A stretch of DNA of 64,000 nt from Cyanidium caldarium (Eukaryota > Rhodophyta > Bangiophyceae > Cyanidiales > Cyanidiaceae), in NCBI GenBank assembly GCA_026184775.1, contig JANCYW010000013.1, positions 186,001-250,000 on the forward strand. Reading direction: 5' to 3'. Of the stretch, positions 45,419 through 55,363 are shown one piece after another. The first letter of the stretch is position 1; every line of letters starts with the position of its first letter. Made by a program: the position numbers and the translations under genes. The notes under the pieces were generated by a model, which searched no databases, was not told the origin of the DNA, and saw only the letters and a list, made by a program, of their open reading frames with translations.

Positions 45419-48028
45419 ATGATTCTGCGGGCGTGGAGTAGTCGGCTGGCGTCTCAGATGGGCGGTTTGGCCCGAGCGGCGTCAGCGAGGTGGAGTGGCT
45501 GGGAGGCGACAGCTGGCCGACGGACGGGCGCCGGGTCGTCGTCGCGGTCGCTGCAGAGCGCACGAGGCTGGCACCGCCATGCGACGCCGTCCGGTGAGCG
45601 AACTGCCGGGGCCTTTGTCTGGGGCGTGCGTGCTGGACCTATTTCTCCTCGACGGCTGCGTTCCTTTGCCTCGGCGGCGGTTGACGGGCCGCTGGGTGCT
45701 GGCGGGCAGCCGCAGCCGTGGGTGCAGCCGGAGAACGTGCCCGTGGGGGAGGCACTGAAAAAGTACGGGCGAGACTTGACAGATGCCGCGCAGTTGAACA
45801 AGCTGGATCCGGTTATCGGCCGGGACGAGGAGATCCGCCGCACCATCCAGGTGTTGTCGCGTCGCACCAAGAACAACCCGGTGCTCATCGGGGAGCCGGG
45901 CGTGGGCAAGACGGCGGTGGTGGAGGGGTTGGCGCAGCGCATCACCAAGGGCGACGTGCCGGAGTCGTTGAAGAACAAACGCGTTGTGGCGTTGGATCTG
46001 GGCGCGCTGGTGGCGGGTGCCAAGTTCCGCGGCGAGTTCGAGGAGCGTTTGCGCGCGGTGCTGCGCGACGTGGAGCAGTTGCAGGGCAGCGTAATCCTCT
46101 TCATCGACGAAATGCACACGCTGGTCGGTGCCGGCGCCGCCGAAGGCAGTATCGACGCGAGCAACATGCTCAAGCCGGCCTTGGCGCGCGGCGACCTGCA
46201 CTGCGTGGGCGCCACCACCCTGAACGAGTATCGCAAGTACATCGAGAAGGACGCGGCACTGGCGCGGCGGTTCCAGCCGGTGCTGGTCACTGAGCCGACC
46301 GTCGAAGACACCGTGAACATACTGCGTGGCCTGCGCAATCGATACGAGGTGCATCACGGCGTGCGCATTGCCGACCGAGCACTGGTAGCGGCGGCGGTCA
46401 ACGCGCATCGGTACATGACCGAACGCAAGCTGCCCGACTCGGCGATCGATTTGGTGGACGAGGCCGCCGCGCGCCTGAAGATGCAACAGGAGAGCAAGCC
46501 GGAGGTGATCGACGACCTCGACCGGCGGTTGATACGGCTCAAAGTGGAGATGGAGGCGCTGCGCAAGGAGCGCGACGCGGCATCGCGGGAGCGACTGCAG
46601 GAGGCGCAACGGCAAGTGCGCGAGCTGGAGTCGGAGCGCGCCGAGCTGATGCGACAGTGGGAGCGTGAGCGGGCGGAGCTGCAAGAGGCCAAGGTGGCCA
46701 AGGCGGAGCTGGAGCGCGCACTACACGAGATGGAGCTGGCGGAGCGGCGCGGCGAGTGGGAGCGGCTGGCGGAATTGCGCTACAAGATCGTGCCGGAAAT
46801 CGAAGCGCGCATCCCGCAAGATGGGTCGCTCACCAGTGAAGCCGCCGCCCTGCCGGCGCTGTCGGCAGCGGCGAGCGGCACTTCATCTCGCGCCGGCGGT
46901 GATGGTGGAAGCGCGGGCAAGATGGTGGCGGACGCGGTCACCGATCGCGACATTTTGCAGGTCATCTCCAAAGCGACTGGCATTCCGGTGCACGCGCTCA
47001 TGTCGGGCGAGAAGGAGAAGCTGCTGCAGCTGGAGGAGCGGCTAAGCGCACGGGTGGTCGGCCAGCGCGAGGCCATTCACGCGGTGGCGGCGGCGGTGCG
47101 CCTGTCGCGCACTGGCCTGCACGCCCACAACCGCCCGATCGGCTCGTTTCTGTTCCTCGGCCCGACCGGGGTGGGCAAGACGGAGTTGTGTCGCGGACTG
47201 GCCGAGTGCCTGTTCGATGACGAGTCGGCCATTTGCCGCCTGGACATGAGCGAGTACTCGGAACGGCATTCGGTGGCGCGGCTGATCGGTGCGCCGCCCG
47301 GCTACGTCGGGTACGAGGAGGGCGGCCAACTGACCGAGTCGGTGCGTCGTCGCCCATACCAGATCGTGCTGTTCGATGAGTTCGAAAAGGCGCACCGGGC
47401 GGTGAGCACGGTGCTGCTGCAGCTGCTGGACGATGGTCGGCTCACCGACGGACACGGGCGCACCGTCGATTTTCGCAACGCCATTGTGGTGCTGACCAGC
47501 AACCTCGGCGCGGACGTGTTGGCGGCGCTGCCGGAGGGCGTGCCGAGCGCGGTAGCGCGCGACGAGGTCATGGCGCAGGTGCGAGCGTACTTTCCGCCCG
47601 AGTTTCTGAACCGACTGGACGACATGATCCTATTCAATCGCCTCGGGCGAGACGTCATGCAGGACGTGGTGCGCGTGCAGCTGCAGACGGTGCAGAAGGC
47701 ACTGCGCGAGCCGGCCGGGCTGCAGTTGGCGGTCAACGACGAGGTGGTGCAGTGGCTGGCGGAGCACGGCTACGATCCGGCATATGGCGCGCGCCCGTTG
47801 CGGCGCGTCATTCAGAAAAACATCCTGGAGCCGCTCTCGTTGCAACTGCTCCGCGGCACCATTCGACACGGTGAGCCCGTGCGGGTCACCGTGGTGCCCG
47901 ATGCCGATGCCGCTTCGCGTCTGGCAGTGTTGCCCAACCACGAGGCGGCGCCCGACGGGTCGGACGTGAGAAAGAACGGTCAGGGAGAAGCTTTGGGAGG
48001 CCGGGAACACACTGCCTCCACCCAATAA
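45419..48028 (+). CDS. HSP78: Mitochondrial ClpB/HSP78-type disaggregase
   Basis: 869 residues, ATG 45419. Double AAA+ unfoldase that resolubilises aggregates with Hsp70. Starts with a basic presequence ([20 protein letters not shown]). The ClpB N-terminal peptide-binding domain is absent, as in Hsp78: the sequence goes from presequence to [21 protein letters not shown]1 has GEPGVGKT (about 160) and [12 protein letters not shown]; the coiled-coil M domain (about 365-465) is complete enough to include [21 protein letters not shown]2 has GPTGVGKT (about 582) and [13 protein letters not shown]. Ala/Gly/Ser insert between M domain and D2 (about 475-500). Mitochondrial rather than plastid targeting is inferred from domain layout. 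Confidence 0.93.
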   Translation: MILRAWSSRLASQMGGLARAASARWSGWEATAGRRTGAGSSSRSLQSARGWHRHATPSGERTAGAFVWGVRAGPISPRRLRSFASAAVDGPLGAGGQPQPWVQPENVPVGEALKKYGRDLTDAAQLNKLDPVIGRDEEIRRTIQVLSRRTKNNPVLIGEPGVGKTAVVEGLAQRITKGDVPESLKNKRVVALDLGALVAGAKFRGEFEERLRAVLRDVEQLQGSVILFIDEMHTLVGAGAAEGSIDASNMLKPALARGDLHCVGATTLNEYRKYIEKDAALARRFQPVLVTEPTVEDTVNILRGLRNRYEVHHGVRIADRALVAAAVNAHRYMTERKLPDSAIDLVDEAAARLKMQQESKPEVIDDLDRRLIRLKVEMEALRKERDAASRERLQEAQRQVRELESERAELMRQWERERAELQEAKVAKAELERALHEMELAERRGEWERLAELRYKIVPEIEARIPQDGSLTSEAAALPALSAAASGTSSRAGGDGGSAGKMVADAVTDRDILQVISKATGIPVHALMSGEKEKLLQLEERLSARVVGQREAIHAVAAAVRLSRTGLHAHNRPIGSFLFLGPTGVGKTELCRGLAECLFDDESAICRLDMSEYSERHSVARLIGAPPGYVGYEEGGQLTESVRRRPYQIVLFDEFEKAHRAVSTVLLQLLDDGRLTDGHGRTVDFRNAIVVLTSNLGADVLAALPEGVPSAVARDEVMAQVRAYFPPEFLNRLDDMILFNRLGRDVMQDVVRVQLQTVQKALREPAGLQLAVNDEVVQWLAEHGYDPAYGARPLRRVIQKNILEPLSLQLLRGTIRHGEPVRVTVVPDADAASRLAVLPNHEAAPDGSDVRKNGQGEALGGREHTASTQ

Positions 48029-48338
48029 AGTGTACATAGCGCACGCGCGAATGGGTCATTGGTTCTATGGCCATCGACCTGCGAGTGGATGCGTTGCCTC
48101 GCCGTCGTCTGAACGCGATCGCCTGTAGCGACGCGCTTACAACAAGCACCTCCCTGGCGGAGCGTGAACCGGGCCGGTGGGACTCACGCCACTCGTCGTC
48201 AAGAGGCGGGACTGTGTTTGTAGAGCGTCAGACTAGCATCCCAACTCGTCTCCCTGGTTGGGAGCGGTGGCAGTGCTGCACCTCGTCCGTCCATCGCTTT
48301 CCGGTCGCTCTCGGACACGCTGGGCGGCAGCGGAAATC
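48029..48338. other. Intergenic, no gene seen
   Basis: 310 bases between ClpB and TAF12 on the same strand; presumably the TAF12 promoter and leader. Confidence 0.4.
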
Positions 48339-48812
48339 ATGTCGCCGGTCAAGTCGGAGGGCGGCGTCAAGGGGCAGAGCGCCGAGGGGACGGACGCCAG
48401 CTCGCAACCACCACCTGCAACGGCCGTTCCCGCGGTCCATCGAGGCGGTCCCGCGGGCGGTGCTGAGGTCGGAAGCTCGGGGCAGTTGTTGCCGCGATCC
48501 AAACTGGAGGCGCTGCTGGAGCAGGTGGCGCCCGGGGAGGAGCTGGAGGACGAGGTGGTGGCGTTACTGCAGGAGCACGTGGAGGACTTTGTGGACAACG
48601 TGTTGGAGTATTCGTGTCGGTTTGCCCGGCACCGCAAGAGCCGTATCGTGGAGGCGCGCGACGTGCAACTGTACTTGAGGAAGCGGTGGCAGATACAGGT
48701 GCCCGGTTACGGGGACGACGAGCGGCCGCAGCGACGACGGGAGGTGCCCACACACGCCAAGCGCCTGGCCGAGGTGCGCAAACAGCGGAGCGAATACGCT
48801 GCGAACAAGTGA
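48339..48812 (+). CDS. TAF12: TAF12, histone-fold subunit of TFIID/SAGA
   Basis: 157 residues from ATG 48339 (the longer frame begins at TTG). H2B-like histone fold about residues 55-125: LLPRSKLEALLEQVAPGEEL, LLQEHVEDFVDNVLEYSCRF, ARHRKSRIVEARDVQLYLRK, then WQIQVPGYGDDE, which matches the TAF12 signature (human LARHRKSSTLEVKDVQLHLE and WNMWIPGFGSEE). The C-terminal helix THAKRLAEVRKQRSEY follows as in the family. Pairs with TAF4 (TFIID) or ADA1 (SAGA). Human TAF12 is 161 residues. Confidence 0.94.
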   Translation: MSPVKSEGGVKGQSAEGTDASSQPPPATAVPAVHRGGPAGGAEVGSSGQLLPRSKLEALLEQVAPGEELEDEVVALLQEHVEDFVDNVLEYSCRFARHRKSRIVEARDVQLYLRKRWQIQVPGYGDDERPQRRREVPTHAKRLAEVRKQRSEYAANK

Positions 48813-48869
48813 AGTGGGGAGCGGGGGCGACGCGCGGTGACCGCTCGGCGCAACGGGCTGCATGCTCCT

Positions 48870-51131
48870 TTACGGTGGTCGCGATACCTGAACACCGCGA
48901 TGCGCTTGCATGTGCAGGGTGAGCAGGGCGGCGTGGCAGCGCTCGGGGGTGGAGAACTGTACAATCTCGCCACCGGACAGGGTGCAGGCGATCACCTCAA
49001 AGTAGCCTGCGTGCGGTTGCAGCGCCCGGTGCCACAGCCGACGGAGCTTGTGATTCGTTTCGCGGGCCGTCGCCAGCGACTCCACGATCGGCACGTCCGG
49101 GTCGACTTTCTGAGCGGCCACTGCGCTCACCACCAATTGGCGCCGGGACGCGCTCTGAGCGTGTTGTTGCTGCGCGGCGCGCTGGCGCGCCCACGCCGCC
49201 GACAGCGGCTGCGGGGGCAGTCGCGACTGTTGCGGCAAATGGGTTACGATGACGTGGCGGTCGGCGCCGCGTCCGACCGACTCCGAACGCAGCCGGTAGT
49301 GTAGCGCGGCCAGTTCGTGAACAGCCGCGCGCAGCCGGGACGAGCACGGTGGCAGTGTGCACATCCAGTCGCGGCGGCGCTGCGCCAATGCCGCGGTGAC
49401 CAAGAGCGGCTCCACCGCCGCCAACGTCTCCGGGTACTCGTCCGCGATGCTCATTAAAAACGGCGAATACTTTTCCTCGGGGACGACCTCCGCCGACGCG
49501 GTCACGACGGTCGAGAGCGCCGTCTGCGACTCGGCGTCGCCTGCCGTTATCTCGCCAACGACACCCGCACCGCTGTCGGTCTTCTCCGCGGTCTGCCGCT
49601 GCTTCTCCTCCTCCTCAGGCTGGTGTTGCTCGCCCGCCACCTCCTCTCTGTCACACGAATGCGCCTCCCCGCAATGCCCGCTCTCCAACGCGTGACAAGG
49701 TTGTGCGCAGCGATGGCGTCCGCAGGAGAGCAGGCGGCCGCACGGCCGATAACAGGCAAACAGCTTGGCGCCGCAAGCCACCCAGCGGCGCTCATGGCCA
49801 CCGAGGCACTCGCGCACCACCAACACCGGGCACCGCGGGCACGATCCCGGATGGCAGCGCCCCAACGAACAGGGATGCGGACAGGCGCGCGGTCGAGTGC
49901 ACGGTTCTGGGCAGTGCGGCAGCGGCGTGCCGCAGTGAACCGGCGGCGGTATTCGGGTCTTACCGCAGGCGCAGGAGAGCGGCTCAGACGATTGCCATTG
50001 GCACGGTGGACAGGCGCCCGAATGGCAACGGACAGCACAGACGTGTGCACAGGCATCGGGCGTTCCGAGTCGCCGCGGCTTGCCGCATACCTCGGGGCAC
50101 GCATGGAGGGCGTCGTCGCAGCACTGGCGCACGCAGCGATGTCGGCCGCAGGAGAGGCGGCGATCGCAGATGCGTCCACAAAACGGCGGTGGTGGTGCTG
50201 TCGCCGGCTGATCGCCCGAGTCGGCCAGGTCGGTGCAGTGTCGCGCCACCAGCGCAGCACCGCAGCGGCAGCGTCGCTGGAGATCGCGCCCGCACCAGAA
50301 GCGCTGTGGGTCGTCTATGCTGCCGCAGCGCAACGCCCACCGCTTTCCATGCTCCACACAGGTCGCGGTGACGGTTTCCTCGCACGGCAGACACGCTTCG
50401 GCGATGTCGTTCTCATCGTCAAGCGGTTGGCGTGCATGACACACACGGCGGCACCGATGACCGCAAGGCAACAGCGCGTTGCACGGGTGGCGGCAGCGCA
50501 GCCACGGCGCCCGACCACTGCGCACGCCCGCCTGGTACTCGCCGCATCGCAGCGCCGTCTTCTGGCGGCCGCAGACACACGACACGGTGACCGTGCCCGG
50601 GCACGGGTCGCACGGCCCGCTGTGACATTCGCGGGTGCAGCCGCCATGTCCGCAGGCGCCACCACCACACACCTGACCGCACGAGCGTGACGCCGCCACG
50701 GGAGCGTTGTGCTCTCCTCGCGCAATCAACGACTTGCCGCAGTGGCAGGTGCTGTACGGTAGCCGTCGCTCCGGGTGCGCACACACCGGGCAGACGCAGA
50801 CATCCGGTCGTCGCGCCGAAGACACCACAGACCGCTGTTGTTGCTCTCGTTGCCACCATGCCTCACAGCATCGCCAGTGCAGCCGCGATTGACAGTGCGA
50901 GCAAGTGAAGCCCGCCTCTGACCGTTGCAACGGTGCCAGACAGATGGGACACTCGGCCTCTGCAGTTCCCTCCCCAGCACCTGTCATGGCAGCGGTCGCT
51001 CTCCCCACAAAACCACTGCTCTCTCCATGAGGCAGCCGCGTCACCGTCGACCTCAGTCGCCTTGATGCTGCGGTAGTCATACTCAACCCGGATTCCCGTC
51101 CGGCCAGCCCTTCTGTCAACTTCGAATCCAT
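48870..51131 (-). CDS. NFX1: NFX1-type zinc-finger protein (NFX1/FAP1 family)
   Basis: 753 residues from ATG 51131 (a GTG lies 8 codons upstream). RING-type finger near residue 60 (CPICLAPLQRSEAGFTCSHC, then LHWRCCEAWW), followed by many NF-X1 Cys/His repeats such as HGGCTRECHSGPCDPCPG, CGHRCRRVCH, CGRHRCVRQCCDDALHACPE and CPHPCSLGRCHPGSCPRC (about 120-480). An acidic linker then leads to an R3H-like segment near residue 605 (LRAAVHELAALHYRLRSESV). NFX1 proteins act as E3 ligases and nucleic-acid-binding regulators; yeast FAP1 binds FKBP12. Starts about 300 bp from the kinase gene, divergently, across a tandem repeat. Confidence 0.92.
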   Translation of the reverse strand: MDSKLTEGLAGRESGLSMTTAASRRLRSTVTRLPHGESSGFVGRATAAMTGAGEGTAEAECPICLAPLQRSEAGFTCSHCQSRLHWRCCEAWWQREQQQRSVVSSARRPDVCVCPVCAHPERRLPYSTCHCGKSLIARGEHNAPVAASRSCGQVCGGGACGHGGCTRECHSGPCDPCPGTVTVSCVCGRQKTALRCGEYQAGVRSGRAPWLRCRHPCNALLPCGHRCRRVCHARQPLDDENDIAEACLPCEETVTATCVEHGKRWALRCGSIDDPQRFWCGRDLQRRCRCGAALVARHCTDLADSGDQPATAPPPPFCGRICDRRLSCGRHRCVRQCCDDALHACPEVCGKPRRLGTPDACAHVCAVRCHSGACPPCQWQSSEPLSCACGKTRIPPPVHCGTPLPHCPEPCTRPRACPHPCSLGRCHPGSCPRCPVLVVRECLGGHERRWVACGAKLFACYRPCGRLLSCGRHRCAQPCHALESGHCGEAHSCDREEVAGEQHQPEEEEKQRQTAEKTDSGAGVVGEITAGDAESQTALSTVVTASAEVVPEEKYSPFLMSIADEYPETLAAVEPLLVTAALAQRRRDWMCTLPPCSSRLRAAVHELAALHYRLRSESVGRGADRHVIVTHLPQQSRLPPQPLSAAWARQRAAQQQHAQSASRRQLVVSAVAAQKVDPDVPIVESLATARETNHKLRRLWHRALQPHAGYFEVIACTLSGGEIVQFSTPERCHAALLTLHMQAHRGVQVSRPP

Positions 51132-51425
51132 GTGCCCCCGCCCGCCAGGCTCCACGGCATCGCTGCCCCGGTGATGTCTGTGCGCGATGCGTGCGCGACG
51201 TCTGTGCGCGATGCGTGCGCGATGTCTGTGCGCGATGCGTGCGCGATGTCTGTGCGCGATGCGTGCGCGATGTCTGTGCGCGATGCGTGTTCGTTTCGCT
51301 TCGAACGCGCGCGCTCATCACCGACCGTGTGTTGTGGAGGAGGTTGTGTGCGCGGGGCACCGGGCAGCTGCGGCCAGCAACGTGGCGGCTGGGAGATCGG
51401 GGAGTGGCAACCTACTTTATGGGCT
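51132..51425. other. Divergent promoter region containing a 24-bp tandem repeat
   Basis: 294 bases between NFX1 and the kinase. Open frames run through it on both strands because the repeat unit is a multiple of three, but the predicted peptides are pure repeats (SVRDACAM, RTHRAQTS). Confidence 0.5.
51177..51289. repeat. 24-bp tandem repeat, about 4.7 copies
   Basis: Unit TCTGTGCGCGATGCGTGCGCGATG repeated with a single visible variant base (first copy ends CGACG). The unit itself contains two near-copies of TGCGCGATG, so it is built from a shorter motif. Confidence 0.92.
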
Positions 51426-52664
51426 ATGTTTGTGGTCACCACCGGCTTGAAAGGTCAGTCGAGGCGGTCTGGTCTGGGGAGGCGAGCGGGGCGTGGTGGG
51501 GGACGGTGGGCGCGCACACGGGAGTGTGCGGCGCTATGTCCGTTTCGGTGTGTTTGGGGTGGGGAGGGGGTGTGCGGCCGGCGGTCGACGTCGGTGATGT
51601 TAATTCCGGGGGCGTTGGACGTGAACTGGTGGCGCCATGTGCAGGTGGAGTGGCGGTCGGGTGAATTGGCGAGGGGGAATTTCGGGGCGGTGTACGTGGG
51701 TGAGCACCGGCTGAGCGGTGAGCCGTTGGTGGTGAAGGCGGCCAAGGCGGCGGCGGACGGGTTGGCGCAGTCGTTGTTGGAGGTGGAGCGGCACGTGAAC
51801 TGGAAGCTGCAAGATCGGTCGGAGGAGTTGCAGCCGCGGCGCTGGGCCATGTTTCTGGGCAGCGCGCGGGTGTCCAGTCTGGGTGCGCCGCCCGAGCTGC
51901 TGGACGCGTATGCGCCGACGGTGCTGGTGTGGCGGAAAGAGGGCAGCGGCGAGACGTTGGAGGATTACCTGTCGTCGCGTCCGTGCTCGGCGTTGTCGGC
52001 AGCGATCGGCGCCAGCGATGCCGCCGCCCACGGTGCGTCGTTGTGCCGCAGCTCGTTTCGCATTGTGGTGGGCGAGCTGTTGCACGCGCTGACGCAGCTG
52101 CAGGCGGCCGGCATTATGCATCGAGATGTCAAGCCGCGGAACGTGCTGGTGGTGCCGCATGCGGAGGATGGCGCACCGCTCAAACTGATCGATTTCGGGT
52201 CGGCGTGCGAATGGGGCCCGTTCTTTAAGCGCGGCTATCGGGCAGATCACGCTACCTGCGACCCGACGTACGCAGCGCCGGAGATGTTCCTGTCGCCGTT
52301 TCATCCGGACCGTTTCGATGTGTTCTCGGTGGGCCTCATTGGCCTGCGGGTGCTGCTGCCGGCGCTGCGCAGCGAGATGCGTCTGCGAGAGTGCGTCACC
52401 CAGCTGCGCTTCAAGTACCAGTGGGACGTGACCCGCTGGGCGTGCGACGTCGCCGCGCGCGCCGATCAGCAGCCGAATGCGCGCAGCGCCAGTGCCCTGG
52501 GCGTGGATCCGCTGCCGCTGCAACTGTCATCGCTGGCGCAGGATGCTGCTCTGCTGCGCGTGCTGTCGGCGATGCTGCGCGAACGGCCGCGCTATCGCGC
52601 CAGCGCCGCGCAAGCGCTGCAACTTTATGATTTCTCCAATCTGCCGTCCACCGAGACGGCGTGA
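51426..52664 (+). CDS. STN7/STN8-like protein kinase, probably plastid
   Basis: 412 residues from ATG 51426 (basic, acid-poor N-terminus suited to a transit peptide); ATG 51597 (MLIPGALDVNWW) is an alternative. Kinase core: glycine loop LARGNFGAVYVG (about residue 80), lysine in PLVVKAAKA, catalytic HRDVKPRNVLV (about 235), DFG in KLIDFGSACEWG. The C-lobe carries CDPTYAAPEMFLSP, then PDRFDVFSVGLIGLRVLLPAL and LRFKYQWDVTRW, which follow the thylakoid state-transition kinases STN7/STN8 (DPMYCAPERY, LPDRFDIYSIGLIFLQM, CDYDLTAWR) rather than ordinary kinases. Those phosphorylate light-harvesting and photosystem II proteins. No membrane span is obvious. Substrate here is unknown. Confidence 0.8.
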   Translation: MFVVTTGLKGQSRRSGLGRRAGRGGGRWARTRECAALCPFRCVWGGEGVCGRRSTSVMLIPGALDVNWWRHVQVEWRSGELARGNFGAVYVGEHRLSGEPLVVKAAKAAADGLAQSLLEVERHVNWKLQDRSEELQPRRWAMFLGSARVSSLGAPPELLDAYAPTVLVWRKEGSGETLEDYLSSRPCSALSAAIGASDAAAHGASLCRSSFRIVVGELLHALTQLQAAGIMHRDVKPRNVLVVPHAEDGAPLKLIDFGSACEWGPFFKRGYRADHATCDPTYAAPEMFLSPFHPDRFDVFSVGLIGLRVLLPALRSEMRLRECVTQLRFKYQWDVTRWACDVAARADQQPNARSASALGVDPLPLQLSSLAQDAALLRVLSAMLRERPRYRASAAQALQLYDFSNLPSTETA

Positions 52665-52825
52665 CATCGTCGATGCTGGCTTGCGCGCGGTCGCCTCGGC
52701 TTGCGTGATGCTCGCGAGCGTCGGCGCAACCCGGCCCGCGGCCGGTGCCGAAGGATGACCGGTCACGTCGCTTTACGCCCGTGCCCCAAACAGTCCACCT
52801 CTTTTCTTGACCGACCACAGAGGTG

Positions 52826-55048
52826 CTAGGCGATGCGAGCCCGTCGCGACTGTCGCGCCGCGCTCATCGCCTGCTGTTGCCAGTAGGTGTAAATCTGCTC
52901 GGGCGTCTTGGTCGGTATCAGTTGGGCGAGGCGGCGCCAGTCGGCCCCGATTTCCGAAAACGCCTCGGCGAATTGAATCTCCTCCTCGGGCGACCACACC
53001 GCATACGCCGACGCCGCCATGCTCCGCGCCAGCGTCGACGTCGGCCGCTTGTCGATCAGGTCGGCCGCGTCCGACACCTCCGCATCCGATATCGACGGCG
53101 CGCACGGCGTCGACGAAGCCGCCGCCGCCGTGCGCGCCTGCGAGGCCGTCGCGCCGCCCACCGCGGACACCGATGATGGCGGCGGCGGCGGCAGATACTT
53201 GTCTAAATCCAGACGTCGCCGGTTCATGCGGAAAAACTCCAGACACTCCTTGGCGGTGCGCGTGCCCACGAAATTCGCCACCGCCCGGAACTGTGTGCCG
53301 AACCGCACCAGCGCCTGCATCAACATGCCCAGCTCGTCCTCGCTCCACTCCCGCTCGTACGCCGTCAGGATGCCCACCACGCCGCCGCTCGAGGACAGGT
53401 AACTGCGCGGCGGGTCGTGAATGGTGTGCGGGAACGGGTTTTGCAGCGCTGCCAGCGCCGCCGCCTGACTGGGTGGCGCTCCGGCCAGCAGACGTCCGTT
53501 CGCCCGCCGCATCGCCTGGTATTCGCGGTACAGCGGCCGCAGGCCGAGGCGTATCTTGTTCTGAAAGTAGTACGCGACGCAGTCCTCGGTGGTCTTGTGC
53601 TCGAGGAACGAGGCGATCTTGTGAAAGTCCTTGTAGTAGACGAGGAACTTTTCCACCAACACCATCTGCTCGGCCTCGCTCCACGGGTTGATGGCGCGCG
53701 CAAGGTAATGCTCCCGCAGCGGGTCCTCCATGCGCACTGAACCGCCGCCGATGCGGGCGGTGGAGGCCGGCATATCCTCCTCCTCTTGGTCGGGGATGGT
53801 GGCCAGCGAGCGTTGCCAGCGCTCACGTCCGCCGGCGGTGCCGCCGTCCATTTCGATCTCAAAGATGTACGTATCCAGTTCGGCGAGCACCGTCGAGCGC
53901 TGCTGCGGTAGCGTGGAGGTGTCCATGCCACGCGCCGCCATGAACAGGTAGCGGTCCCGCCGTCGCGCGGCTTCCTGTTCCGCCGGCGGACAGGCGGCCT
54001 CGGCCTGCCGTCGGCGCCGGCGCCACGCCTGGTACAGGCGTTGGTAGGTCTGACGCCGGCGCCGATGCCGGGCGGCCAGCACCCGCTGCTGCTGCACCAC
54101 GGCATCGACGATCTCGGGACGGTCCCACGGGTTCAGCGCCCGTATTTCGAATGCGCTGGGGCTGGCCAGCCCTGTGCGAGACGACTGCGTGGAGGAGCGC
54201 GAACGGGCATCATCGTTGCCGCCGCTGATGCCACTTTGGGTGCTGCTGCTGCAGTTCTCGGCGATGGTGGCGCCGCGGCACAGGTCCACCAGGCGGGCGA
54301 TGTCCACGGCATCGGCGCCGGCGGCTGCCCGGTTCTGCGCCAGGATGCGCGCCACGATTTGCGCCAGCGGTGACTCGGTGGCAGTTGGCGCTTCGGCCAT
54401 GGCCGCCTCGCCCTCCACGGTCACTTGGGACATGGCCGCAGTAACACCAGCCGGCGCCTGCAATGCCGACGGCGCGGTCGTCAGGCGATGGCGCTCTCGT
54501 TTCAAGAATTCGACGCGGGCGCCGATCTTCTCCTCCAGAGCGGCCATCTGCGACTCCACCTGGTGAATCTGCTGCAGCAGCTGCTCCTTGTCCGTCTGGA
54601 CGTTCGTCGCGGACACGGTTTGGTGAAGAGGCGGCTGCACCGGAGCAAGTTTCGGTGCGAGCGGGTCGCTCGCGGAGGGCGTTGTGCTCTCGGCCTTGAC
54701 GGTCCGTCTCTCAGTGGCGGCCGGGCTGGCTGTGTTCACCGAGTTGACACCCGGCACCGCGTTCTTGCGCGGTATCGGAGTCGCCTCTGCTGCGGACGAG
54801 TCGGGGTGCTCCCGCCTGTTCCGGACGGTGTGGCTGGGTGCAACGCGCTCTGCTGCTTCTGCTGCCGCAGCGGTGCCCTTGTCGCCGCCCGCTGGCGAAG
54901 CGCACCCGCTATCCCTACCATCACCACGCCTGCCGATAGACACTTCGCCATCGGTCGCTACCAGCACACGCTCGGTGCGCCCGCCGTCTGCAGCGCCCGC
55001 TGGCGGACCCGTCGCCTCGTCCACCGCTCGCGGCGCCTCCCGCGTCAT
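52826..55048 (-). CDS. Triple-SANT corepressor-like protein (NCoR/POWERDRESS type)
   Basis: 740 residues from ATG 55048 (25 further codons only from GTG). A coiled-coil-like segment about residues 150-195 (QLLQQIHQVESQMAALEEKI) is followed by Ala/Ser-rich linkers and three SANT/Myb domains: NPWSEAEQMVLVEKFLVYYK leading to KIASFLEHKTTEDCVAYYFQ (about 475-535), WSEDELGMLMQALVRFGTQF (about 585-640), and WSPEEEIQFAEAFSEIGADW (about 690-725). The first resembles the SANT1 of NCoR/SMRT and Arabidopsis POWERDRESS, which bind and activate class I histone deacetylases. Nuclear chromatin role is inferred from domains. The gene next door, though divergent, encodes a SIR2 deacetylase. Confidence 0.82.
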   Translation of the reverse strand: MTREAPRAVDEATGPPAGAADGGRTERVLVATDGEVSIGRRGDGRDSGCASPAGGDKGTAAAAEAAERVAPSHTVRNRREHPDSSAAEATPIPRKNAVPGVNSVNTASPAATERRTVKAESTTPSASDPLAPKLAPVQPPLHQTVSATNVQTDKEQLLQQIHQVESQMAALEEKIGARVEFLKRERHRLTTAPSALQAPAGVTAAMSQVTVEGEAAMAEAPTATESPLAQIVARILAQNRAAAGADAVDIARLVDLCRGATIAENCSSSTQSGISGGNDDARSRSSTQSSRTGLASPSAFEIRALNPWDRPEIVDAVVQQQRVLAARHRRRRQTYQRLYQAWRRRRRQAEAACPPAEQEAARRRDRYLFMAARGMDTSTLPQQRSTVLAELDTYIFEIEMDGGTAGGRERWQRSLATIPDQEEEDMPASTARIGGGSVRMEDPLREHYLARAINPWSEAEQMVLVEKFLVYYKDFHKIASFLEHKTTEDCVAYYFQNKIRLGLRPLYREYQAMRRANGRLLAGAPPSQAAALAALQNPFPHTIHDPPRSYLSSSGGVVGILTAYEREWSEDELGMLMQALVRFGTQFRAVANFVGTRTAKECLEFFRMNRRRLDLDKYLPPPPPSSVSAVGGATASQARTAAAASSTPCAPSISDAEVSDAADLIDKRPTSTLARSMAASAYAVWSPEEEIQFAEAFSEIGADWRRLAQLIPTKTPEQIYTYWQQQAMSAARQSRRARIA

Positions 55049-55363
55049 GCCGTCGTCGAGCACCTTCGGACACCAATGCTCGCCTCGTCTACCACAGTAG
55101 CACCGCCTGTCGCCCCCTCCCACACCTTCCGTCGGCGCTCATGACCCCGTCGTCGTGCAACCGTGCAAACTGTCGAGCAGCGTACGACAAGGTTGTCCCG
55201 CGCCGTCGTCCAGCGGACGATGACGAAAACGCGGCCCGGTCGAGCCGGTGCCGGGCAGCGGTGCAGCGTGAGAGCGGCTTCAAGGGGTTGTGCAGCGCAT
55301 CGAGATCCGGAATGAGGGGATAAGGAGGCGTCTACTCTAGTGGGGACATCGGTTGGTGGTAGC
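55049..55363. other. Divergent intergenic region, no gene seen
   Basis: 315 bases between the SANT protein and the sirtuin starts; shared promoter space. Confidence 0.4.

Noticed and set aside
51132-51425. Extension of the kinase or NFX1 protein through the 24-bp repeat
   Set aside because: Needs either pure repeat peptide or a non-ATG start; more likely promoter.
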